DNA of 7,461 nucleotides, taken from NCBI GenBank assembly GCA_028698765.1, contig JAQVVW010000061.1, positions 1 through 7,461 on the forward strand. The letters run 5' to 3'. The position numbers were made by a program, and so were the translations under genes. The stretch is from Methanoculleus sp. (GTDB taxonomy: Archaea; Halobacteriota; Methanomicrobia; Methanomicrobiales; Methanoculleaceae). This document shows positions 1 through 5,821 of this stretch, piece by piece. The notes below the pieces were generated by a model. The model worked only from the letters and a program-made list of their open reading frames with translations, was not told the origin of the DNA and ran no database searches. Every line of letters begins with the position of its first letter. The first letter of the stretch is position 1.

Positions 1-133
1 TGAGATCACCGACCGGCTGAACGAAGAACTGTACAACTCCACGGATATGGAGATGGGCGGTTTTGGCTCGCGGTCCCGGAGGAAGGCAAAGCCGGGGATT
101 ATGTCGATCCTGGAGACGATGGCGACGAAGTAG
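1..133 (+). CDS. 3' end of an unrecognised protein (5' end lies outside the window)
   Basis: An open frame begins at base 2, continues from before the window and ends at TAG (131-133), giving the last 43 residues of a protein. The third codon positions are G/C rich like those of the neighbouring genes, which supports real coding. The tail is hydrophilic: an acidic first half (ITDRLNEELYNSTDMEM), then a glycine/arginine/lysine stretch (GGFGSRSRRKAKPG) and a short C-terminal helix-like end (IMSILETMATK). I do not recognise a family, and no domain can be read from so short a piece. The next gene starts about 70 bases downstream on the same strand, but a palindrome and a TATA-like box lie between them, so the two are probably transcribed separately. 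Confidence 0.5.
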   Translation, partial: EITDRLNEELYNSTDMEMGGFGSRSRRKAKPGIMSILETMATK

Positions 134-137
134 GTGC

Positions 138-158
138 CGCGTTAACGGCGTTAACGCG
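138..158. repeat. 21-base perfect palindrome with a one-base centre (candidate operator)
   Basis: Two 10-base arms, CGCGTTAACG and CGTTAACGCG, flank a single central G at 148. Each arm contains its own GTTAAC palindrome, so the site also reads as two direct copies of CGTTAACG nine bases apart. It lies 4 bases after the upstream stop codon and about 20 bases before the TATA-like box of the DUF998 gene. This geometry suits a dimeric DNA-binding protein. As RNA it could fold into a hairpin, but no T-run follows, so an intrinsic terminator is less likely. Its function is an inference. Confidence 0.5.
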
Positions 159-176
159 ATGGCGGCATATGCAGGA

Positions 177-184
177 GATATAAG
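177..184 (+). promoter_or_regulatory. TATA-like box for the DUF998-type gene
   Basis: GATATAAG is centred about 26 bases before the ATG at 207, the spacing expected in archaea when transcription starts at or beside the start codon. The region between box and ATG has no Shine-Dalgarno site at proper distance from 207; AGGAG at 173-177 is 29 bases away. The box therefore supports the 207 start over the earlier in-frame ATG at 159, which would lie upstream of the promoter. Confidence 0.4.
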
Positions 185-206
185 GAAGAGCTTCCATCTC
201 CTTACC

Positions 207-818
207 ATGCGTGGGATGGATCCGGCAGACAGCGACCGGACGGTTGCAGGGGTGCTCCTCTTCCTGCTCCCGGTCCAGTTCATAACCGCTCTTGTGACCG
301 GCGCGGCCATCGCGCCCGGCTACAGCATCAACGTGAACGCGATCAGCGACCTCGGCGTTACCGGCGAGACGGCATGGCTCCTCAACGTCTCGCTCGCCGC
401 TGCAGGCCTCCTGAACATCGCCGGCGGCTACTTCCTCTACCGGATCTACGGCAGGGGATGGATACTTCCCGTCTTTCTCCTCGCCGGCATCGGGGCGATC
501 GGCGCCGCGGTCTTCACGCTCGATGTTCCCGGCATCCACGGCCTCTTTGCGCTCGCGGCCTTCGTCTTCTTCAATATCGAGGCCATCGCCGGTGCCTCCC
601 TGGTCCGGGGGCCGCTACGAGCGATCTCGATCATCGCTGGCGTCCTCGACCTCGTCTTCCTGGTGACGCATGCCGCAAGCGATTTCGGCATCGTGAGCCT
701 CTACGGCCCCATCGGCCACGGCGGGTCGGAGCGGATGATCGTCTACCCCGCGCTCTTCTGGCTCACGGCGTTCGGGGGATATCTCATGGCGCCGGCTACT
801 TCCTCCCGGTCGCCTTGA
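207..818 (+). CDS. DUF998-type six-helix membrane protein
   Basis: A 203-residue, strongly hydrophobic protein with about six membrane helices, near residues 13-35, 56-79, 84-104, 110-132, 137-158 and 178-197. It resembles the DUF998 family: a loop with the SDLG motif after helix 1 (residues 47-50), a His-Gly in helix 4 (111-112), and a C-terminal GGSERMIVYPALFWL segment (172-186) leading into the last helix. Family members are usually about 200 residues long, which fits this start. The frame is open back to 63, with an ATG at 159. I chose 207 because the TATA-like box at 177-184 would make it leaderless, and the residues before it are arginine-rich with no family character. ATG at 216 is also possible. 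It sits in the cytoplasmic membrane; the molecular function of the family is not established. Its 3' end overlaps the convergent methyltransferase gene by 23 bases. Confidence 0.8.
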   Translation: MRGMDPADSDRTVAGVLLFLLPVQFITALVTGAAIAPGYSINVNAISDLGVTGETAWLLNVSLAAAGLLNIAGGYFLYRIYGRGWILPVFLLAGIGAIGAAVFTLDVPGIHGLFALAAFVFFNIEAIAGASLVRGPLRAISIIAGVLDLVFLVTHAASDFGIVSLYGPIGHGGSERMIVYPALFWLTAFGGYLMAPATSSRSP

Positions 819-1602
819 AGAAGGTGTAGCAGAAGACCCCGTCCGGCCCTGCGGTCCGGTAGAGGTCGGCTATCCCCTGCTCCCACTCCTCCCGGCTCAT
901 CATCCCCCGGCCCACCGCGTCATCCCCGACACCCTCGACCATGGCGGTGAAGGTCAGCCGCGTGAACCCCAGGGCGAGGTCCGGCTGGGTGGCGTCCGCG
1001 TAGACCATCCGCGGCGAGACATGGACGTCGCGGTAGCCGGCGCCCGCGACAAGGGGATAGAGTTCCCGCCCGATCAAAGCGTTGCCGCCCATCTCACGCT
1101 GGAGGTCGACCAGGCACCCGATGGCCCGGCGGGCGTGGGGGCTATCGGGGTGGAAGTATGCCGAGCCGTGGTCCCCCTCGATCGCCGTGATCGTGCCGCC
1201 CTCCCGGAGGAGCGGGCGGAGGCGCTCGAGAGCACCGCGGGGGTCAGCAAGGTGTTCGAGGACGAAGCAGACGAAGATGTGGTCGAAGCTCCCCGGCTCG
1301 TAGGGGGGGGCAAAGATGTCCCCGGCCTCGAACGTGACGTTCGTTATCCCTGCTTCCCGCACGCGCCTCGCTGCCTCGCCAAGTGAGGCTTCGGAGATAT
1401 CGACCGACGTGATCCGGGCCTCCGGGCTGTTTCTCGCCAGGATGACCGTCTGGGCACCGGTGCCGCACCCGGCCTCGAGCACCCTCGAACCTGGCGGGTA
1501 CCGGGTGTCGCCGTGGAGGAGCCCGGTCAGGGTCTCCGCCTGATCGCGCAGCCGCTCCGCTTCCCGCTCCGTGTAGCCGTGGACATAACTCCTGCCGCTC
1601 AT
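796..1602 (-). CDS. Class I SAM-dependent methyltransferase (substrate unknown)
   Basis: A 268-residue soluble protein with a Rossmann-type methyltransferase core. Motif I is VLEAGCGTG (41-49); the acidic residue that binds the SAM ribose is D68 in SVDIS. A FEAGDIF segment (91-97) probably contacts the adenine. Motif II/III positions are SFDHIFVCFVLEHL (105-118) and LLREGGTITAIEGDH (131-145). The N-terminal YVHGYTEREAERLRDQAETL segment (6-25) precedes the core, and a C-terminal region of about 110 residues probably caps the active site and sets the acceptor, but the substrate cannot be read from sequence. The start is well supported: GGAG at 1608-1611 lies 5 bases before the ATG. Length is typical for a stand-alone methyltransferase. 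It is transcribed alone, convergent with the DUF998 gene and divergent from the histidine kinase. Confidence 0.88.
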   Translation of the reverse strand: MSGRSYVHGYTEREAERLRDQAETLTGLLHGDTRYPPGSRVLEAGCGTGAQTVILARNSPEARITSVDISEASLGEAARRVREAGITNVTFEAGDIFAPPYEPGSFDHIFVCFVLEHLADPRGALERLRPLLREGGTITAIEGDHGSAYFHPDSPHARRAIGCLVDLQREMGGNALIGRELYPLVAGAGYRDVHVSPRMVYADATQPDLALGFTRLTFTAMVEGVGDDAVGRGMMSREEWEQGIADLYRTAGPDGVFCYTFFKATGRK

Positions 1603-1607
1603 CCCGT

Positions 1608-1619
1608 CTCCTGCAGGAG
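1608..1619 (-). promoter_or_regulatory. Ribosome-binding site inside a 12-base palindrome
   Basis: CTCCTGCAGGAG is a perfect palindrome. Read on the minus strand, its second half gives GGAG five bases before the methyltransferase ATG, a good Shine-Dalgarno match that fixes the start at 1602. The first half carries the complementary CTCC. If the transcript starts upstream of the whole element, a short hairpin could occlude the ribosome site. Confidence 0.5.
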
Positions 1620-1635
1620 TTATAACGCGAACTCG

Positions 1636-1643
1636 CTATTAAG
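1636..1643 (-). promoter_or_regulatory. Possible TATA box for the methyltransferase gene
   Basis: On the minus strand this reads CTTAATAG, about 37 bases before the ATG at 1602. Start of transcription about 25 bases downstream would give a leader of about 12 bases just long enough to hold the GGAG site. A second A/T-rich candidate, TTATAA at 1620-1625, is only about 20 bases from the ATG and would place the transcript start inside the gene, so it is less likely. Confidence 0.3.
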
Positions 1644-1802
1644 TGTTTGCGGTGGCCGGGCACGACGCAGGAAGACCGCGCCTGCCCGGACTGAATTCAC
1701 ATGGGCAGTCGAGGTGCCGCAGCAGGCGTGGCAGGCTCGTTTTCGTCAACCTGGGACCTGTAGTGCTAATCAAAAAGCAAAGCGTTTTCTGGGGGACATG
1801 GC

Positions 1803-1808
1803 AATATA
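1803..1808 (+). promoter_or_regulatory. Possible TATA box for the histidine kinase gene
   Basis: AATATA in the context GGCAATATACCC is the best TATA-like match on this strand between 1620 and 1900. It predicts transcription starting near 1830 and a leader of about 70 bases, unlike the leaderless arrangement of several neighbours. No TATA-like sequence is present about 26 bases before the GTG start at 1901. Confidence 0.25.
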
Positions 1809-1900
1809 CCCAAGCAGCCCCCCGATGATCTCTCACGTTGGTCTGGAATGGCGCAGGATGGTCCGGGCGAAGATCCGGCGGTGCAAGGACATGAGCGGCC

Positions 1901-3658
1901 GTGCCTGATCTCCTCAGTATGTTCCCTCTGATCCTGGCCGGGTTCTGCGTCATCTCGGCACTCATCACCTACGGCCTCGGGATGTATGTCTTTGCACGGA
2001 ACCCCTCATCGGCCGTCAATCGCCTCTTCCTCGCGTTGATGCTCACCGCAACCTACTGGGCCCTAGACGAATACCTCGTCTGGCATTTCGCCGGTAATGA
2101 AGGTCACTTCCTGTTCTGGCTGAAGGCCGGCGCCTTCTGGATCTTTGTCGTCGCGTTCACTGTCCATTTCACGCTCATCTTCACCGACCACCCCCTCGCG
2201 CAGGAGAAAAAGCGTGGCGTTCTCCTCGTTGTCCTGTACCTGCCCGCCCTGCTCTTTGCCCTGTTCGGGCTCTTCACCGATCTGATCTTTACGGTAATGT
2301 TCCAGCCCGGAACGGGGTATGTCTACCTGCCGGCATTCACAAGTCCTATCTACCTGGCGGAGAAGGCCTATATCACCCTGGCAATGGGCTGGACGGCATA
2401 CACCGGCATCTCGTCCTGGTTGAGAGCACCTCAGGGGAGGAGACGGTCCCAGAACCTGCTTTTTTGCATCGGCATCATAACCGTCATCGGTTTCAGCGCT
2501 CTCTCCGGACTGGTCCTCCCACCCCTCGGGATCTACACCGTCGATATCACCTTCATCGGGATCGTTATCTTCTCTCTGCTTATCGCCTATGCTATCCAGA
2601 AACACGGGTTGTTTGTCCTGAGTCCCCAGACGGCGGTCCCCGATATCATCAGGACGATGCCGGACGGTCTCATCCTTGCCGACACAGGCGGCAGGATCGT
2701 CACGGCGAACGCTTCGGCCGCGGAGATCTTCGGTGTGGCCGAACCGGAGCTGGTCGGGCAGTCGGTCGGGCGGTTTGTCCCCGACACGGCGTGCGCCGCG
2801 ATCCGGGCCGCCATCGCGGAGCAGGGGAGGGTCCTGGACCTTGAGGCGGTTCCCGGCGACAGGCAGGACAGCGTCGTCAGCATCGCCGGAACGCTCGTCA
2901 GGAACCCGGCCGGCTCGCCGGCCGGCATCGTCCTGATCGTGCGAGACATCACCGGCAGGAAAGCGGCGGAGACGGCCCTCCGGACGGCGAACCAGAAGTT
3001 GTCCCTCTTATCGCAGGTGACCTGCCATGACATCGGCAACGATGTCACGGGCCTTGCCTGGTACCTGAACCTTCTTTCGGAGGACCGGATGCATCCCGAC
3101 GCTGCCATGTACCTCTCCCATTCGGTCGAGATCGTGGAGAACATCAAGAAGCACCTTGAGTTCTCCCGTGAGTACCAGATGATCGGGGCGTACCAGCCGG
3201 TCTGGCAGCCGCTCGGACCGATGATCGCCGGGGCTGTCAACTGCATTCCCCGTTCGGGTGTTGAGGTCTCCGTCCGGGTTGCCCCGGTGGAGATCTGTGT
3301 CGATCCGCTCTCGCCGAAAGTCGCGTATAACCTGATCGAGAACGCGCTCCGGCACGGGGGAGACGTCACCACGATTAGCATAACTGCTGGAGAGCAGGCC
3401 GACGGGGCGCTCATGGTGGTCTTCGAGGACGACGGCGCAGGGATCCCGGACGACGAGAAGGAGAAGATCTTCCGCTACGGGTATGGCAAAAACACCGGGT
3501 TTGGGCTGGCCTTCGCGCGGGACGTCCTCTCCGTTACCGATATCGGTATCCGTGAAACGGGGACGGCGGGCCGGGGAGCCCGGTTCGAGAGCCTGGTCCC
3601 TCCCCGGGTGTGGAGGCCGGTTGAGGGGGCGGGTCCCGACCCGGTGATGGGAAAGTAA
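1901..3658 (+). CDS. Membrane-bound 7TM-PAS sensor histidine kinase
   Basis: A 585-residue sensor kinase. Seven hydrophobic segments occupy about residues 5-32, 40-62, 70-95, 106-130, 152-172, 186-206 and 214-236 and match the N-terminal 7TM region found in many histidine kinases, ending in the typical AIQKHGLF exit. A PAS domain follows (about 245-355: MPDGLILAD, TANASAAEIFG, VRDITGRK). The dimerisation helix carries H376 in TCHDIGNDV, the presumed phosphorylation site. The ATP-binding domain has the N box NLIENALRHGG (477-487), G1 box EDDGAGIP (509-516), F region KIFRYGYGK (522-530) and G2 NTGFGLAFA (531-539), so it looks catalytically complete. The HDI/ND H-box and GKNTGFGL pattern are typical of methanogen kinases. 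The start is GTG at 1901, with AAGGA at 1885-1889 upstream; ATG at 1919 is the alternative. No response regulator or receiver domain lies nearby, so its partner and signal are unknown. Confidence 0.92.
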   Translation: MPDLLSMFPLILAGFCVISALITYGLGMYVFARNPSSAVNRLFLALMLTATYWALDEYLVWHFAGNEGHFLFWLKAGAFWIFVVAFTVHFTLIFTDHPLAQEKKRGVLLVVLYLPALLFALFGLFTDLIFTVMFQPGTGYVYLPAFTSPIYLAEKAYITLAMGWTAYTGISSWLRAPQGRRRSQNLLFCIGIITVIGFSALSGLVLPPLGIYTVDITFIGIVIFSLLIAYAIQKHGLFVLSPQTAVPDIIRTMPDGLILADTGGRIVTANASAAEIFGVAEPELVGQSVGRFVPDTACAAIRAAIAEQGRVLDLEAVPGDRQDSVVSIAGTLVRNPAGSPAGIVLIVRDITGRKAAETALRTANQKLSLLSQVTCHDIGNDVTGLAWYLNLLSEDRMHPDAAMYLSHSVEIVENIKKHLEFSREYQMIGAYQPVWQPLGPMIAGAVNCIPRSGVEVSVRVAPVEICVDPLSPKVAYNLIENALRHGGDVTTISITAGEQADGALMVVFEDDGAGIPDDEKEKIFRYGYGKNTGFGLAFARDVLSVTDIGIRETGTAGRGARFESLVPPRVWRPVEGAGPDPVMGK

Positions 3659-3702
3659 TCAGGGCGTGCAGGCGCGGTGCCGGCCACGTCCCCCTGGTTT
3701 TG

Positions 3703-4582
3703 TCAGCTCATCAGGGCGGCGTCGAAGAACGCGATCACCCTCTCCTCGTACTCGCCGGGGTGGCGGCCGAACGCACCCGTGTGCCCGGCGTCCGGCGCGA
3801 CCCAGAGTAGTGCACGCTCGCCCACGGTCCAGGCGAAGACCTCATTGAATGCGACCTCGCGGGGCACGCTGCCGCCCGCGATCAGCAGGAACCGGGTCGA
3901 CTCCGCCGCGGCCATCGAGTCGAGGAGCGGATCGGGCGGCGCGGTCCCGCTCGCGATCTGCACAACGCCGTACAGCACCCGGGTGACGAAATTGCGGTAG
4001 AGGGGCCGCTCGGACTCCAGTGCATACAGTTCCTCGACGGAACGTTGCGTCGCACCGTCGGCGACGATCGCCGTCACCTGCGGATACTTCGACGCCGCGC
4101 CGAGGAGCACCTCACCGCCGAGGGAGAGGCCCATGCCCCCGATTGCATCGACCCCGTCCTGTGCTTCAAGGAATTTGACGGCGGCCCCCACATCGCGGGT
4201 ACCCTCCCACCCGAACCGGTTGGTCGGACCCCCACCCGCCGTGCCCCACGAGGTCCAGCGCAAGCACGCCGTAGCCGTGGCGGACGAGCATTGCGGCATA
4301 GGGCCACAACGCCTCCCGTGAACTTCCCGCCCCGTGGATGAGGATGACCGCGGCGCCGTTCTTCGGGGGCGCATACCACGACTCCAGGGCGATGCCTTCG
4401 TCGGTCATGATCGTGACCTCGCGGAACCCCTCCGGCGGCGCACCGACCTCTTCGCGGAGCGGCAGGACGGCGAAGATGCCGAACGCCGCGGGAAGGACGA
4501 GATAGAGCGCGAAAACGGCGAGCAGCACGAGGACGAGAGCCCGGCGGAGGATACGCTGGCGATCGGCGAGAGTGGGGACCAT
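3703..4582 (-). pseudogene. Membrane-anchored alpha/beta hydrolase, broken by one frameshift
   Basis: Two overlapping minus-strand frames together make one hydrolase of about 290 residues. The first (from ATG at 4580-4582) encodes an N-terminal membrane anchor (about 14-40), then the strand and oxyanion turn VILIHGAGSSREAL (79-92) and LALDLVGHGG (107-116). The second supplies TNRFGWEGTRDVGAAVKFLE, the nucleophile elbow GLSLGG with Ser at 4123-4125, and the catalytic His in DAGHTGAF (His at 3781-3783). The switch must fall near 4226-4245, where the minus strand has runs of G5 and G3; one extra base, or two missing ones, accounts for it. Each piece alone lacks half of the fold. No Asp follows strand 7 in the usual place; Glu in VPREVAFNEVF may serve instead. 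The substrate is unknown. It may be a true pseudogene or a sequencing error at the homopolymer. It is convergent with the kinase, 44 bases apart. Confidence 0.82.
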
Positions 4583-4608
4583 ACGTTATGGTAATGGTGG
4601 CATCTCCT

Positions 4609-4618
4609 GCTATATAGC
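4609..4618. promoter_or_regulatory. Palindromic TATA box between divergent hydrolase and rsgA genes
   Basis: GCTATATAGC is a perfect palindrome and the strongest TATA box in the window. On the minus strand its centre is about 31 bases before the hydrolase ATG (4582), predicting a leader of only about 6 bases. Because it reads the same on the other strand, it could also serve rsgA, giving a leader of roughly 60 bases; no better TATA box was found on that side. Shared use is an inference. Confidence 0.5.
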
Positions 4619-4702
4619 GCCACGCGCCGCCTCTCTCCGACAACCGCCACCACAAAGCACTTGCCATCCCGTACGCACCTTTTTATGGAGTTCAGGTTTC
4701 CC

Positions 4703-5797
4703 ATGAGCCAATCCACTTCCCAATGCGGAGAAGAGCATCGCTACACGCTAAAAGACCTCGGCTGGACGGAAGAGCACGAGAGAGCCTTCTCAAACTACAC
4801 CGGGCCGTATCTCGCCGGCCGCGTGGCCTGCCGGCAGAAGACCGTGTGGGACGTGCTCATCGACGGCGGATCGGTCATGGCCGGGATCTCCGGAGCCCTG
4901 CGCAAACTCGGCCGGTTCCCAGCCGTGGGGGATTTTGTCGTCATGCTCCATCAGCCGGAGGCCGGTACCTCGACGATCGTCGACATCCTCCCCCGAAAGA
5001 CCCTCTTTTCGCGGGGGACACCGGGCCGTGACGGCGTCGATCAGGTCATCGCGGCGAATATCGATACGGTCTTCATCGTCACCGCGGCCGGGCACGACCT
5101 CAACGCCCGCAGGATCGAGCGCTATCTCGCGATCGCCCATGCATCCAGCGCCCGGCCGGTCATCGTCATCAACAAGTCCGACCTCGCGGACGACTCCGCA
5201 ACGCTCGCCGCCGACCTCGCTGCCGTCTCCCCCGGCATACCGGTCACTCCCGTCAGCGCCATGAGCGGTGAGGGTGTCGAACGGCTCGGCCCCTACCTCC
5301 TGCCGCGAACGACGGTCGCCCTCATCGGCTCGTCGGGTGTCGGCAAGTCCACCCTGATCAACCGGCTCATGGGCCGTCCGGTGCAGGAGACCTCAGGCAC
5401 CCGGGACTACGACGAGAAAGGGCGGCACACCACGACCGTCCGCCAGCTCTTCGTCCTTCCCGGCGGGGCGCTCATGATCGACAACCCCGGCCTGCGGGAG
5501 GTCGGCATCGGCACGGCCTCCGCCGGTATCGCCGATACGTTCCCCGAGATCCTCGAACTTGCGGAGGGCTGCAGGTTCTCGGACTGCCGGCACGAGGAGG
5601 AGCCGGGGTGTGCGGTGCAGGCGGCCGTCGCGGCCGGGACCCTCCCCGCGGCACGACTGGAGAGTTTCCAGCGGCTCGTGCAGGAGCTTGCCTTCGAAGA
5701 GGAGAAAGCGGAGATCGGGCTTGTAAGGCTCGAGAAGAAGCGCTGGAAGGCGATCGGCAAAATGCAGAGGGATATCGGGAAGACAAAGGGGAGGTAA
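4703..5797 (+). CDS. rsgA: RsgA/YjeQ-type circularly permuted ribosome-assembly GTPase
   Basis: This is a clear RsgA homologue of 364 residues. Bacterial RsgA binds the 30S subunit late in assembly and hydrolyses GTP to release immature-subunit factors. The N-terminal OB-fold spans about 34-100 (ARVACRQKTVWDV-like strand, then AVGDFVVM). The GTPase motifs come in permuted order: G4 NKSD (157-160), G5 SAMSGEG (185-191), G1 GSSGVGKST (209-217), a G2 region with SGTRDYDEKGRHTTT, and G3 as DNPG (260-263) instead of the usual DTPG. The C-terminal zinc motif is present: C290, C295, H297, C303, followed by a charged helical tail ending QRDIGKTKGR. Starts at TTG 4661, ATG 4685 or ATG 4703 are all in frame; I prefer 4703 because the family core begins shortly after it and weak AGG and GGAG sites precede it. 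RsgA is chiefly bacterial, so an archaeal copy suggests past transfer. It is a single-gene unit. Confidence 0.92.
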   Translation: MSQSTSQCGEEHRYTLKDLGWTEEHERAFSNYTGPYLAGRVACRQKTVWDVLIDGGSVMAGISGALRKLGRFPAVGDFVVMLHQPEAGTSTIVDILPRKTLFSRGTPGRDGVDQVIAANIDTVFIVTAAGHDLNARRIERYLAIAHASSARPVIVINKSDLADDSATLAADLAAVSPGIPVTPVSAMSGEGVERLGPYLLPRTTVALIGSSGVGKSTLINRLMGRPVQETSGTRDYDEKGRHTTTVRQLFVLPGGALMIDNPGLREVGIGTASAGIADTFPEILELAEGCRFSDCRHEEEPGCAVQAAVAAGTLPAARLESFQRLVQELAFEEEKAEIGLVRLEKKRWKAIGKMQRDIGKTKGR

Positions 5798-5819
5798 CGG
5801 CCGTCCGCGGGACCGGCCG
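5798..5819. terminator. GC-rich hairpin between two convergent stop codons
   Basis: The 24 bases between the rsgA stop (5797) and the methyltransferase stop (5822) are almost entirely an inverted repeat. CGGCC (5798-5802) pairs with GGCCG (5815-5819) and GTCC (5803-5806) pairs with GGAC (5810-5813), leaving C5814 bulged and a three-base loop. The position suits a shared end-of-transcript hairpin for both genes. No T-run follows on either side, and archaeal termination usually relies on T-tracts, so the terminator role is uncertain; the repeat itself is clear. Confidence 0.35.
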
Positions 5820-5821
5820 GA

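Larger units (their letters stand above)
1603..1900. other. Divergent intergenic region, 298 bases, no convincing gene
   Basis: This separates the minus-strand methyltransferase from the plus-strand kinase, so it must hold both promoters. Seen in it: the ribosome site and TATA candidates for the left gene; a GC-rich inverted repeat with 7-base arms CCGGGCA (1656-1662) and TGCCCGG (1683-1689); an A-rich stretch AATCAAAAAGCAAAG (1767-1781); and an AATATA box (1803-1808) that could drive the kinase with a leader of about 70 bases. Short open frames cross it on both strands, but their translations lack family features and overlap the promoter elements. A five-codon frame (1891-1908) overlaps the kinase start. 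Confidence 0.55.

Noticed and set aside
1513..1908. 131-codon plus-strand frame between the methyltransferase and the kinase
   Set aside because: It begins antisense inside the methyltransferase and has no start signal or family; only its last five codons overlap the kinase start.
1639..1968. 109-codon minus-strand frame across the intergenic region and kinase start
   Set aside because: It overlaps the kinase start and promoter candidates, and its translation has no domain or compositional sign of a real protein.
2063..2605. 180-codon minus-strand open frame opposite the 7TM region
   Set aside because: Its acidic, low-complexity composition is the expected complement of a hydrophobic membrane segment; no start signals are seen.
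2906..2925. Strong inverted repeat, 9-base arms CCGGCCGGC and GCCGGCCGG with a two-base centre
   Set aside because: It lies in the PAS coding region and is explained by the repeated codons for PAG-S-PAG; no sign of a regulatory role.
2587..3414. 275-codon minus-strand open frame inside the kinase gene
   Set aside because: It is a high-GC antisense shadow; the plus strand here encodes PAS, H-box and N-box motifs in order, and the antisense translation has no recognisable family.
4166..4374. The two hydrolase frames as two separate overlapping genes
   Set aside because: Neither half can fold alone: one has the anchor and oxyanion turn, the other the Ser and His. Together they match a single hydrolase.
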